This document shows, in pieces, positions 1 to 6,699 of a stretch of 19,939 bases of DNA (position 1 is the first letter of the stretch; each line of letters opens with the position of its first letter). Both the position numbers and the translations under genes were made by a program. Under the pieces are notes generated by a model. The model saw only the letters and a list, made by a program, of their open reading frames with translations. It had not been told where the DNA came from and ran no database searches. Source of the stretch: an uncultured Flavobacterium sp. (GTDB lineage Bacteria; Bacteroidota; Bacteroidia; Flavobacteriales; Flavobacteriaceae); assembly GCF_963422545.1 (NCBI RefSeq), contig NZ_OY730236.1:1-19939 (forward strand), written 5' to 3'.

Positions 1-219
1 GGTCATACGCATGGCATGCAATTTGGAATTGAAATTCCGGGATATTTTAAATGGAGTTTGGCAGAATACATCTATAAACAATGGGCTGGATTATATGAAA
101 ATGTAGGAAGGTATGTTTATGTTAACCGAGGTTTCGGTTTTCATGCTTATCCAGGCCGAGTAGGTATTATGCCTGAAATAACGGTGATTGAACTAAAAAA
201 AGGGAAGAATGTGGCTTAA
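1..219 (+). CDS. Metallophosphoesterase, C-terminal part (5' truncated by window edge)
   Basis: The reading frame is open from base 1 to a TAA at 217-219, so the gene begins before the window. The first residues read GHTHGMQFG. GHTH is the C-terminal metal-binding motif of calcineurin-like phosphoesterases, whose two histidines help hold the dinuclear metal centre. The following segment (IPGYFKWSLAEYIYKQWAGL, then YVYVNRGFGFHAYPGRVGI) resembles the C-terminus of the YkuE-like membrane-associated phosphoesterases common in Bacteroidota. It ends with a short basic tail. The N-terminal metal ligands and any membrane anchor lie outside the window, so substrate and location cannot be judged. The family call is firm; the exact subfamily is inferred. 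Confidence 0.82.
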   Translation, partial: GHTHGMQFGIEIPGYFKWSLAEYIYKQWAGLYENVGRYVYVNRGFGFHAYPGRVGIMPEITVIELKKGKNVA

Positions 220-233
220 TTCGTTAAAAATGC

Positions 234-241
234 TACATTTG
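234..241 (+). promoter_or_regulatory. Possible promoter (-7 box) for the thioredoxin-like gene
   Basis: TACATTTG at 234-241 fits the Bacteroidota -7 consensus TAnnTTTG. It lies 52 bases before the ATG at 294, in the only gap between the phosphoesterase and the thioredoxin-like gene. No clean TTG stands at the expected -33 distance (around 212-214 the bases are TGG), so this is a half-match. Confidence 0.4.
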
Positions 242-293
242 TATATAATTATCTCTTTTTAACAGAATAAAAAAGAATTAAATTTTTGGTTTT

Positions 294-596
294 ATGTCAA
301 AATTTGGAGAACTTATAAATGCTCAAGTTCCAGTGTTGATTGATTTTTACACAGATTGGAACGAATCATCTGTATCGATGCATCCTGTTATTAAGGATGT
401 TGCAGCTGCACTTGGCGATAAAGCCAAGGTAATTAAAATTGATGTGGATAAAAATCAGGAATTAGCAGAAGCACTACGTATAAAAGGACTTCCTACTTTA
501 ATGATTTACAAAGAAGGGCAAATGATTTGGAGACAATCAGGAGAACTTGATGCAAATACAATTATTGGAATTGTCCAGGAGCAATTTAATTTATAG
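294..596 (+). CDS. Thioredoxin-fold protein lacking the redox cysteines
   Basis: This 100-residue protein covers a single thioredoxin fold. It shows the beta strand VLIDFYTDW (14-22), the active-site position after W22, the VIKIDVDKNQELAEALRIKG stretch (46-65), and the cis-proline loop GLPTLMIYKEG (65-75, P67). In place of WCGPC it reads WNESS, so N23 and S26 occupy the two catalytic cysteine positions, and the protein contains no cysteine at all. It therefore cannot act as a dithiol-disulfide oxidoreductase. A chaperone-like, binding or scaffold role is possible but is inference. It has no signal peptide, so it is probably cytoplasmic. The gene stands alone, with a possible promoter at 234-241, and converges on the deacetylase gene. 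The ATG at 294 gives a normal family N-terminus. Confidence 0.88.
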   Translation: MSKFGELINAQVPVLIDFYTDWNESSVSMHPVIKDVAAALGDKAKVIKIDVDKNQELAEALRIKGLPTLMIYKEGQMIWRQSGELDANTIIGIVQEQFNL

Positions 597-623
597 AATA
601 CTACTCTTCTTATTTGTTATTAT

Positions 624-1259
624 TTAGTGAATAATATCAAATTTATATCCATTTTCTTTTAAAAAATGTAAGGTTTTAGGTAACGCAAATTTTAAATTTT
701 GCGATGCTTTTATGCTGTCATGAAATACAATGACGCTTCCTGATTTTACGTTTTTGGTAACGTTTTGAAGACATTTTTCCGGAGTAATGCTTTGATCGAA
801 ATCAGCGCTTAAAACATCCCACATAATTATTTTGTAGCCTAGCTTTCTTAGAATTTTAGATTGCGCTTTTTTTATCTTCCCGTAAGGAGGACGAAATATC
901 AGGTTGCATGTTTTTTCTTCTTCGAGAACTGCAGCGCAATTCTGTACGTTCTGGATATAGTCGTTTGTATGGCTTTTCCAGCCATTAACGTGATTCATAG
1001 TGTGATTTCCGATAGAATGTCCTTCGGTGATTAGTTTTTCAAATAAAGATAAATTGGCTTTGATGTTTTTTCCGATACAGAAAAAAGTGGCTTTCGCATC
1101 AAATTTTTTCAATTCAGATAAAACCCAGTCTGTAACCTCTGGAGTTGGGCCATCATCAAAAGTGAGGTATATTTTCTTTTCTTTGTTTGGAATGTCCCAA
1201 CAATATTTAGAAAATACCCTTTTAATGAATGAATTTGTTTTTACCCAATAAAAGCTCAT
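624..1259 (-). CDS. Polysaccharide deacetylase family protein (NodB homology domain)
   Basis: This 211-residue protein carries the carbohydrate esterase family 4 motifs in order. TFDDGP (33-38) holds the catalytic base and a metal aspartate. HTMNH (86-90) holds the metal histidines. RPPYG (123-127) and WDVLSADF (147-154) follow, and VIVFHDS (177-182) holds the second catalytic histidine. The family removes acetyl groups from N-acetylglucosamine-containing glycans such as peptidoglycan or chitin-like oligomers. All catalytic positions look intact. The protein is little more than the catalytic domain. Its N-terminus (MSFYWVKTNSFIKRVFSKYC) is basic and only mildly hydrophobic, so there is no clear signal peptide. 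It is divergently placed against nothing upstream on its strand except the terminator of the DUF2723 gene, so it is probably transcribed alone. Substrate is unknown. Confidence 0.9.
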   Translation of the reverse strand: MSFYWVKTNSFIKRVFSKYCWDIPNKEKKIYLTFDDGPTPEVTDWVLSELKKFDAKATFFCIGKNIKANLSLFEKLITEGHSIGNHTMNHVNGWKSHTNDYIQNVQNCAAVLEEEKTCNLIFRPPYGKIKKAQSKILRKLGYKIIMWDVLSADFDQSITPEKCLQNVTKNVKSGSVIVFHDSIKASQNLKFALPKTLHFLKENGYKFDIIH

Positions 1260-1290
1260 CTTGAAAGGATTTAGTAGAGATATGTAAATT

Positions 1291-1333
1291 TAAAAAATGC
1301 AGCGCTATTTATCAAACAGTGCTGCATTTTTTT
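1291..1333 (-). terminator. Intrinsic terminator of the DUF2723 gene
   Basis: An inverted repeat pairs 1292-1305 with 1319-1332 (core GCAGC/GCTGC, one G-T wobble, 13-base loop) and runs into a T tract on the minus strand. It begins about 20 bases after the stop codon of the minus-strand gene at 1355-4633 and separates it from the deacetylase gene. The arms are A/T-flanked on both sides, so it could act in both directions. Confidence 0.75.
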
Positions 1334-1354
1334 AATTGCTATATTTTTCGTATA

Positions 1355-4300
1355 TTATTCTTTTTCTCGACCAAAACGTTCAAAAACGTTTACATAAGTA
1401 TTGAATGTTACTTTATGCTTCTCGTAGAATGCTTTGTCGTTGTTTTTCTTCATAACTTCCAGTAAACTTCTGTAGCGTTCGATATCAGTAATAATATCCA
1501 TTGCTAAGTCTGTTTGATCACCTGGAGTTAAGGTTGCATAATAATTTAAGTTCTCTCTGTATTTCTGAACTAGTTTATTAAGCAAATCATGTGCTTTTGC
1601 GGTTTCGTTAACTTTATAATATCCGTTAGCAAAAGGCTCAACTAACGAATAATATCCAAATTTATCCAAAGGCATTTTTGTTATTGCTAAATCGATAACA
1701 TTTTTAGCTTTATCAATTTTACCTTCTTCGATAAGTTGATCCGTTAAACGCGATAAATTCGTGCGGTATGTTATGCTGTTTCTTCTGGTTTCAGGATCGT
1801 GATAAATGTTACCATTGCTATTGCCCCAATCCCATTTCATTACAATGTCGTACATTTTGTCAGCATCAATTTGTCCCATATCCATAGGTCCGCCATCTTT
1901 TGACGGAACATTTTTAATAGGAACTAATTTGTAGACCATTCCGTCTAATTGTAAATAGTTTTTCAACCAAAGATAATCTTCGTCATCAAAAGCTCCTCCA
2001 CTAAAATAAATTGGTCTTTTCCAATTGTTATTAGCCAGGATATCCAACATCATTAAGCGGTTTTTGTACAAAGCGCTTCCTTTGATGTCAATATCGATAT
2101 AAGGCACGATAGAGTCGTTGTATTTTGGATTTACAACTTTGTTTTTAATGATGGCGTTTTTATCAACGTTAATTCTAATTTTATTTGTTGGGTAAAAATG
2201 AATTGTTTGTCCGTTTTGTAATCCAACAGTAGATTTAGGGTTCTTGATGAAAGACATTAAATCTTTAATGTCCCAGCGAGTTTCGACTTTCTGGATATAA
2301 GCTACATAATCCAGTTTGTCTCCAACATATTCATCGTGTGTAAATGATATTGGCAATGGCTCAGATTCGTATGATTTCGCTTTCATTTGATCAATATACC
2401 AATCCGTCATAAATAAACTCGTATTTACGATTTTCACGTCGGTTCTGAAATGTTCAATTTCTTGTGCGTACCAGAGTGGGAAAGTATCATTATCACCAAT
2501 GGTAAATAAAATAGCATCTTTATCACAAGAGTTTAGGTAAGCTTTTGCCATTGCAACTGCTGTATATTTTCCTGATCTGTCATGATCATCCCAGTTTTGA
2601 GATGCCATTAAAACAGGAGCTGCCAATAAACTTGCTGCAATAATAATTGGCCCGGCAATTTTTGGAGCAATATATTTCTGGATACTTTCATATAAAGAAT
2701 AAACTCCAAAACCTATCCAGATGGCAAATACATAAAAGGATCCTACGAGTGCATAATCTCTTTCACGAGGTTCAAAAGGTCGTTCGTTCAAGTATATTTT
2801 TAATGCGATTCCGGTAAATAAGAATAATGCCAAAAGAACATAAAAACTTTTAAGGTCTTTATTCGCATGATACATTATTCCAATTAAGCCCAGGATAAAT
2901 GGCAGGAAGAAATAAACGTTACGTCCTTTGTTGTTTAAAACATCAGATGGTAATTTATCCTGAGAACCAAGGTGTAAAGAATCAAGCGCTTTAATTCCGC
3001 TAATCCAGTTTCCGTCAAGATTATCATATTTTCCTTGAACATCACTTTGGCGTCCAACAAAATTCCACATCAAATATCTCCAGTACATATATCCAAATTG
3101 ATATTCGAACATAAAACTGAAATTATCTGCTGTTGTAGGTTTTTCGATAATTAAATAATCGCCATAGCTTTTTAAGAATTTAACATAACCTTCGTTGTCG
3201 ATTTGTTTTTGAGCATATGCGTGTCTAAATTCAGATACTGTTTTCTCAACTTCATTGCGCAATTGTGCAGTAGCTTTATTGTATTCTTCTTCACTTAACT
3301 GACTAGCGTCAATTCCGTATTTCGCTAAATCATCCTCATAATTATAGTTTGGATTTATTTTGAAAGTAGGAGGACTTGTGAAGCTAATGTAGTTTTGGAT
3401 GTGTCCAGTTTCTGTACTCCACATTCTTGGCAGAATCGTTTTCTGGTTGTCATCTGTGTTTTGTTCGGCATTTTTATAATTGTTGGTAATTATATATTTA
3501 CCTGTTTTATAGTCTCTTTCGTAGTTGGGTTTTTTGTCTAAATAAGGATTTTTAGCATCCAGTCCAGCAAAAACTTCTGTATATTGAGGCCCGTAAAACA
3601 AAGGATTTACACCGTATTGTTCACGATTATAATAGGCTAAAACCTCGGTAGCATCAGATGGTTTATTTTCATTAATTACAGTATTCGCGTTGGCACGAAC
3701 CGGTAGCATTAGCCAGGTTGAGAAACCAATCAGGATAAATAGAATGCAAAGAATAATGGTGTTATAGAAAACTAATCCTTTTTGCTTGGTGTATTTAAGG
3801 CCAAAATAAAAGAAAGCAATAAATAATAGGGCAACAAAAATGGTTCCTGAATTAAAAGGTAATCCCATACTGTTTACCATGAAAATTTCGGTTTTACCAA
3901 AGAAAGCCATTGTTAATGGTAATAGCAATTTGAAGATAAACAGCAAAATAGCAATTACTACGGCATTAGCAATGATGAAGTTTTTTATGGTAACTTTTTC
4001 GTAGTGTTTGAAATAATAAAGAAAACCAATTGCAGGAATGGTCAAAAGCGCCATGAAGTGAACACCAAATGAAAGTCCGATAACAAGAGAGATGATTAAT
4101 AACCATTTATTTCCTTTTGGTTTATCCATGTCTTGTTCCCAACGTAATCCAAGCCAAAAAAGTAATGCAATTAATAATGAGGCCATTGCATAAACTTCGG
4201 CTTCAACGGCATTAAACCAGAAGCTATCAGAGAAAGTATAAGCTAGAGCTCCAACAAAAGAACTTCCTAATATGACAATTGAATTGTTTTGATCAATTTC

Positions 4301-4633
4301 GGCAAAACGAGCAACGATTTTTTTTAGAATCATTGATGAAGACCAAAACATAAATAGAATAGTGAATGCGCTTGAGAAAACAGACATCATATTTACCATT
4401 ACGGCAACATGTTGAGCATCTATAGCAAACATAGCAAAAAAAGCACCCATCATTTGAAATAGGGGAGCTCCTGGAGGGTGGCCAACTTCTAGTTTAGCTG
4501 CTGTGGCAATATATTCGCCACAATCCCAAAAGCTCATGGTAGGTTCGACAGTTAATGTGTAGGTAATTAAAGCGATTGCAAATGCAAACCAACCAATAAT
4601 TGTATTCCATTTATTGAAATTGAATTGTGCCAT
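1355..4633 (-). CDS. DUF2723 (GT117) multi-spanning membrane protein, TMEM260-like
   Basis: This is a 1092-residue polytopic membrane protein. The N-terminal third is a series of hydrophobic helices starting at residues 11-28. Directly after helix 1 comes the family signature loop, with D37-C-G-E40 and HPPGAPLF (52-59). This places acidic residues in the first extracytoplasmic loop, as in GT-C fold glycosyltransferases. A long soluble insertion (about 350-560) is followed by a second hydrophobic cluster (about 570-680) containing the PFEPRERDYAL loop near residue 624. The C-terminal 400 residues are soluble and end in helical, TPR-like segments. The family (DUF2723, classed as GT117) includes human TMEM260, a protein O-mannosyltransferase. 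A role in glycosylating exported proteins using a lipid-linked sugar is inferred by homology only. The length is normal for the Bacteroidota versions. It forms a single-gene unit ending at the 1291-1333 terminator. Confidence 0.88.
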   Translation of the reverse strand: MAQFNFNKWNTIIGWFAFAIALITYTLTVEPTMSFWDCGEYIATAAKLEVGHPPGAPLFQMMGAFFAMFAIDAQHVAVMVNMMSVFSSAFTILFMFWSSSMILKKIVARFAEIDQNNSIVILGSSFVGALAYTFSDSFWFNAVEAEVYAMASLLIALLFWLGLRWEQDMDKPKGNKWLLIISLVIGLSFGVHFMALLTIPAIGFLYYFKHYEKVTIKNFIIANAVVIAILLFIFKLLLPLTMAFFGKTEIFMVNSMGLPFNSGTIFVALLFIAFFYFGLKYTKQKGLVFYNTIILCILFILIGFSTWLMLPVRANANTVINENKPSDATEVLAYYNREQYGVNPLFYGPQYTEVFAGLDAKNPYLDKKPNYERDYKTGKYIITNNYKNAEQNTDDNQKTILPRMWSTETGHIQNYISFTSPPTFKINPNYNYEDDLAKYGIDASQLSEEEYNKATAQLRNEVEKTVSEFRHAYAQKQIDNEGYVKFLKSYGDYLIIEKPTTADNFSFMFEYQFGYMYWRYLMWNFVGRQSDVQGKYDNLDGNWISGIKALDSLHLGSQDKLPSDVLNNKGRNVYFFLPFILGLIGIMYHANKDLKSFYVLLALFLFTGIALKIYLNERPFEPRERDYALVGSFYVFAIWIGFGVYSLYESIQKYIAPKIAGPIIIAASLLAAPVLMASQNWDDHDRSGKYTAVAMAKAYLNSCDKDAILFTIGDNDTFPLWYAQEIEHFRTDVKIVNTSLFMTDWYIDQMKAKSYESEPLPISFTHDEYVGDKLDYVAYIQKVETRWDIKDLMSFIKNPKSTVGLQNGQTIHFYPTNKIRINVDKNAIIKNKVVNPKYNDSIVPYIDIDIKGSALYKNRLMMLDILANNNWKRPIYFSGGAFDDEDYLWLKNYLQLDGMVYKLVPIKNVPSKDGGPMDMGQIDADKMYDIVMKWDWGNSNGNIYHDPETRRNSITYRTNLSRLTDQLIEEGKIDKAKNVIDLAITKMPLDKFGYYSLVEPFANGYYKVNETAKAHDLLNKLVQKYRENLNYYATLTPGDQTDLAMDIITDIERYRSLLEVMKKNNDKAFYEKHKVTFNTYVNVFERFGREKE

Positions 4634-4825
4634 ATTAAGGTGTTAAAATTTTGTATGTTTTCTATCCTACAAAGAAAATGTTTTTTTGTTTAAAGAAGTG
4701 AGCATTAACAAAAAATTCTATAAAAGTATTTGGTTAAAGTAATTCGTTGTTTGTGAAATACTTGCGAAATCATTACGGATTTTGAAGAATGGAAAACGAA
4801 AAAAAATGAATTTTTTTTATCAAAA

Positions 4826-4839
4826 AGTTTGCGCAAACT
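4826..4839. repeat. 14-base perfect palindrome over the -33 box
   Basis: AGTTTGCGCAAACT is its own reverse complement and covers the -33 element of the first tRNA-Gln promoter. The equivalent stretch before the second copy (4993-5006) has lost the symmetry. It could be an operator half-site pair or chance; nothing else in the window shares it. Confidence 0.4.
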
Positions 4840-4858
4840 AAAAAAAGCTTTAAATTTG
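4829..4858 (+). promoter_or_regulatory. Promoter of first tRNA-Gln gene
   Basis: TTG at 4829-4831 and TAAATTTG at 4851-4858 are separated by exactly 19 bases, matching the primary sigma factor promoter of Bacteroidota (TTG-N19-TAnnTTTG). The tRNA begins 21 bases after the -7 box, leaving a leader of roughly 15 bases. The -33 TTG lies within a perfect 14-base palindrome at 4826-4839. Confidence 0.85.
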
Positions 4859-4878
4859 CACTCGCTTAACCGCACTGC

Positions 4879-4949
4879 TGGTCTATGGTGTAATGGTAAC
4901 ACAACTGTTTTTGGTGCAGTCTTTCTAGGTTCGAGTCCTAGTAGACCAA
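4879..4949 (+). tRNA. tRNA-Gln (anticodon TTG), copy 1
   Basis: A full cloverleaf can be drawn. The acceptor stem pairs 4879-4885 with 4942-4948. The D stem is GTGT/ACAC (4888-4891 with 4899-4902), with GG in the loop. The anticodon stem ACTGT/GCAGT (4904-4908, 4916-4920) encloses a 7-base loop with TTG at 4911-4913, which reads CAA/CAG glutamine codons. The T stem CTAGG/CCTAG encloses a TTCGAGT loop. The discriminator base is A at 4949. CCA is not encoded. The 71 bases are identical to copy 2. Confidence 0.96.
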
Positions 4950-4954
4950 CATAA

Positions 4955-4983
4955 AAAGCCTCTCGATTGGGAGGCTTTTTTTA
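4955..4983 (+). terminator. Terminator of tRNA-Gln copy 1
   Basis: AAGCCTC (4956-4962) pairs with GAGGCTT (4971-4977), followed by a run of T to about 4982. It starts 6 bases after the tRNA and closes a one-gene transcription unit. Confidence 0.88.
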
Positions 4984-4995
4984 TAAGCTAAAAGG

Positions 4996-5025
4996 TTGTG
5001 TAAACTAAAAAAAGCTTTAAATTTG
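4996..5025 (+). promoter_or_regulatory. Promoter of second tRNA-Gln gene
   Basis: TTG at 4996-4998 and TAAATTTG at 5018-5025 again have a 19-base spacer. The block from TAAACT to the -7 box is nearly identical to the first promoter, so the duplication included the promoter. The second tRNA starts 22 bases further on. Confidence 0.85.
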
Positions 5026-5046
5026 CATTCGCTTAAGTGTTCTTAT

Positions 5047-5117
5047 TGGTCTATGGTGTAATGGTAACACAACTGTTTTTGGTGCAGTCTTTCTAGGTTC
5101 GAGTCCTAGTAGACCAA
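5047..5117 (+). tRNA. tRNA-Gln (anticodon TTG), copy 2
   Basis: All 71 bases match copy 1, including the acceptor stem (5047-5053 with 5110-5116) and the TTG anticodon. CCA is not encoded. Placed 168 bases downstream of copy 1, it has its own promoter and terminator, so the two copies are independent transcription units rather than a dicistronic tRNA operon. Confidence 0.96.
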
Positions 5118-5120
5118 CAA

Positions 5121-5148
5121 GAAGCCTCTCAGTCGAGAGGCTTTTTTT
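5121..5148 (+). terminator. Terminator of tRNA-Gln copy 2
   Basis: AAGCCTCTC (5122-5130) pairs with GAGAGGCTT (5135-5143) around the loop AGTC, followed by a T run to 5148. The stem is longer than that of copy 1, and the loop differs, although the tRNAs are identical. Confidence 0.9.
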
Positions 5149-5219
5149 ATGCGGTAAACTTTAGATAAAAAAAAGTCTTTGTTTCATTACGTCTTTTGTG
5201 TTTTAAAAAGTATTTTAGT

Positions 5220-6044
5220 TTAAATTTTAAAAGTAATAACAGGTCTTATGGTGTGATTTACCAGTCCTTCACTAATACTTCCGTTAAAAAAATGAGCAAA
5301 GCCGGTTCTTCCGTGTGTGCACATTCCGATAATATCGGCATTTATGCCATTTGAGAAATTGATAATTCCTTTTTCGATATTGGTGTCGTTGTATGTTTGA
5401 GAGGTGTAGTTGGTAATGTTGAATTGAGATATAAAATCATTCATGGTTTTTTCGACAATGTGACTTGGCTTGAAGCTATTTGGAGTGCAGATTGTAACAA
5501 AATGTATTTTTGATCCAAAGAATTTAGTGAAATTCAAAAGTTTTTCGAATGGTTTCTTGGTTTCTTCGGAAAAATCTGAAGCGAAAACAATATTTTCTAC
5601 CTTGAAATCTGAAATGTCTTTTTTGATTACCAAAACGGGAATTTCTGAATTTCGTACTACTTTTTCGGTATTTGAGCCTATTAGTAGTTCTTCGATTCCA
5701 GAAGAGCCATGTGATCCCATAACGATTAGATCAATTTCATTGTCTTGGCTTACTTGAGTAATTCCATGAATTGGCTTGTCCATTTTTACGATTTCGGTCA
5801 CTTGTATTCCTTGTAGATATGGTCTTGCTGAGGTTTCGTCCAGCATTTCGTTTGCTTTTTTCATAAAAAGCATTGTTTCTGGAATGCTGGTACCTCCTAA
5901 AATTGCATCGTTCATTTGATGCGGTAGTTCCAGCATGTGCAAAATGATAATTTCAGAATCGTTTTTTTTGGCGATTTTAGCAGCAACTTTCAAAGCGTCT
6001 TCTGCGTGTTCTGAGAAGTCGGTAGGTACAAGGATTCGTTTCAT
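5220..6044 (-). CDS. Universal stress protein, two tandem UspA domains
   Basis: This 274-residue protein is built of two UspA folds (about 1-141 and 149-274). Each begins with the strand-aspartate motif (LVPTDFSE at 5-12, VFASDFSE at 153-160). Domain 1 keeps the nucleotide-binding pattern GxxG-9x-GS: G110, G113, G123 and S124. Domain 2 has C242 in place of the first glycine, followed by G245 and G255-S256. Such tandem proteins bind ATP or AMP and act in stress survival; the partner is unknown. It has no signal peptide and is cytoplasmic. The gene is monocistronic, runs toward the tRNA genes and is divergent from rimP. The ATG at 6044 begins the canonical MKRILVPTDFS start. No clear promoter or terminator was seen for it. 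Confidence 0.93.
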   Translation of the reverse strand: MKRILVPTDFSEHAEDALKVAAKIAKKNDSEIIILHMLELPHQMNDAILGGTSIPETMLFMKKANEMLDETSARPYLQGIQVTEIVKMDKPIHGITQVSQDNEIDLIVMGSHGSSGIEELLIGSNTEKVVRNSEIPVLVIKKDISDFKVENIVFASDFSEETKKPFEKLLNFTKFFGSKIHFVTICTPNSFKPSHIVEKTMNDFISQFNITNYTSQTYNDTNIEKGIINFSNGINADIIGMCTHGRTGFAHFFNGSISEGLVNHTIRPVITFKI

Positions 6045-6130
6045 AGTTTTTAGGGGGTTAAATAATGTGAAATTCCGTTATTTTAATGCTACTATAAAGA
6101 TAAGAAATATTTTTAGAGCAATCTATTTAT

Positions 6131-6159
6131 TTTGATTTATAAAAAAAACACTATATTTG
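6131..6159 (+). promoter_or_regulatory. Promoter of the rimP-nusA-infB operon
   Basis: TTTG at 6131-6134 and TATATTTG at 6152-6159 lie 17 bases apart, fitting the Bacteroidota TTG/TAnnTTTG promoter. Transcription should begin near 6165, giving a leader of about 55 bases before rimP that contains the hairpin at 6188-6213. Confidence 0.72.
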
Positions 6160-6187
6160 CACCGTTATTTATTAAAATCTAAATAAT

Positions 6188-6213
6188 GAGGGGACTAAGT
6201 GTCCCCTCTTTTT
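6188..6213 (+). promoter_or_regulatory. Terminator-like hairpin in the rimP leader (candidate attenuator)
   Basis: GAGGGGAC (6188-6195) pairs perfectly with GTCCCCTC (6201-6208) around TAAGT, and five T residues follow (6209-6213). It has the form of an intrinsic terminator but sits between the operon promoter and the rimP ATG at 6222, not behind a gene on this strand. The neighbouring upstream gene is on the other strand. NusA, encoded in this operon, acts on RNA hairpins, so feedback attenuation is plausible, but it is inference. Confidence 0.6.
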
Positions 6214-6221
6214 ATAAAATT

Positions 6222-6686
6222 ATGACATTTAAAGAAAAAGTAAACGGATTAATTACAGAAGCTCTTCTGGAAAAACCATCAATCTTTTTGATTGATCTGG
6301 CTATCTCGGACTCTTTTAAAATTAGTGTGGGCTTAGACGGAGATAGTGGAGTGGCGCTGCAGGATTGTATTGATATTAGTCGTGCAATCGAGAATAATCT
6401 GGATCGTGAAGAACAGGATTTTTCGCTTGAAGTAGCATCGGTTGGAGTAGGATCGGCATTGAAAATGACAAGGCAATACAAGAAAAATATTGGTAGAACG
6501 TTGATTGTTACTACAAATACTGAAAAAATTGAGGCAGAATTAGTGGAAGCTAACGATGTTTTTATAATTTTGTCTTGGAAAGCAAGAGAACCGAAAAAAG
6601 TAGGAAAAGGAAAAGAAACAGTTCAAAAAGAGCAACAAATACCTTATACAGAAATTAAAGAGGCAATTGTTACAGTAACATTTTAA
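6222..6686 (+). CDS. rimP: Ribosome maturation factor RimP
   Basis: RimP assists late assembly of the 30S ribosomal subunit. From the ATG at 6222 the protein is 154 residues, the usual family length. It has the N-terminal alpha/beta domain with the conserved GLDGDSGVALQDCIDISRAI segment (about 38-57), then LDREEQDFSLEVASVGVG, where most homologues have an SPG-DRPL turn. The C-terminal SH3-like domain (about 85-154) holds the IGRTLIVTT strand and a Lys-rich insert. An in-frame ATG at 6186 would add 12 residues (MRGLSVPSFYKI). That codon overlaps the leader hairpin and the added residues do not look like RimP, so the shorter start is preferred. nusA follows 13 bases after the stop, and this order is conserved across bacteria. 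Confidence 0.94.
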   Translation: MTFKEKVNGLITEALLEKPSIFLIDLAISDSFKISVGLDGDSGVALQDCIDISRAIENNLDREEQDFSLEVASVGVGSALKMTRQYKKNIGRTLIVTTNTEKIEAELVEANDVFIILSWKAREPKKVGKGKETVQKEQQIPYTEIKEAIVTVTF

Positions 6687-6699
6687 TTAAAGAATTCGC

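Noticed and set aside
618..636. TATTATT/AATAATA inverted repeat between the convergent thioredoxin-like and deacetylase genes as a terminator
   Set aside because: The seven-base stem is entirely A/T and has no T run behind it. It would be unstable and is expected by chance in such AT-rich DNA.
1285..1292. TAAATTTA as the -7 box of the deacetylase promoter on the minus strand
   Set aside because: It lacks the final G of TAnnTTTG, is a simple AT palindrome and overlaps the terminator arm; not strong enough to annotate.
4705..4902. Minus-strand open frame of 65 codons running through the first tRNA-Gln gene
   Set aside because: It overlaps the tRNA and its promoter and shows no protein-like features.
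6186..6221. Upstream in-frame ATG extending RimP by 12 residues
   Set aside because: The extension overlaps the leader hairpin, does not resemble RimP, and makes the protein longer than usual.
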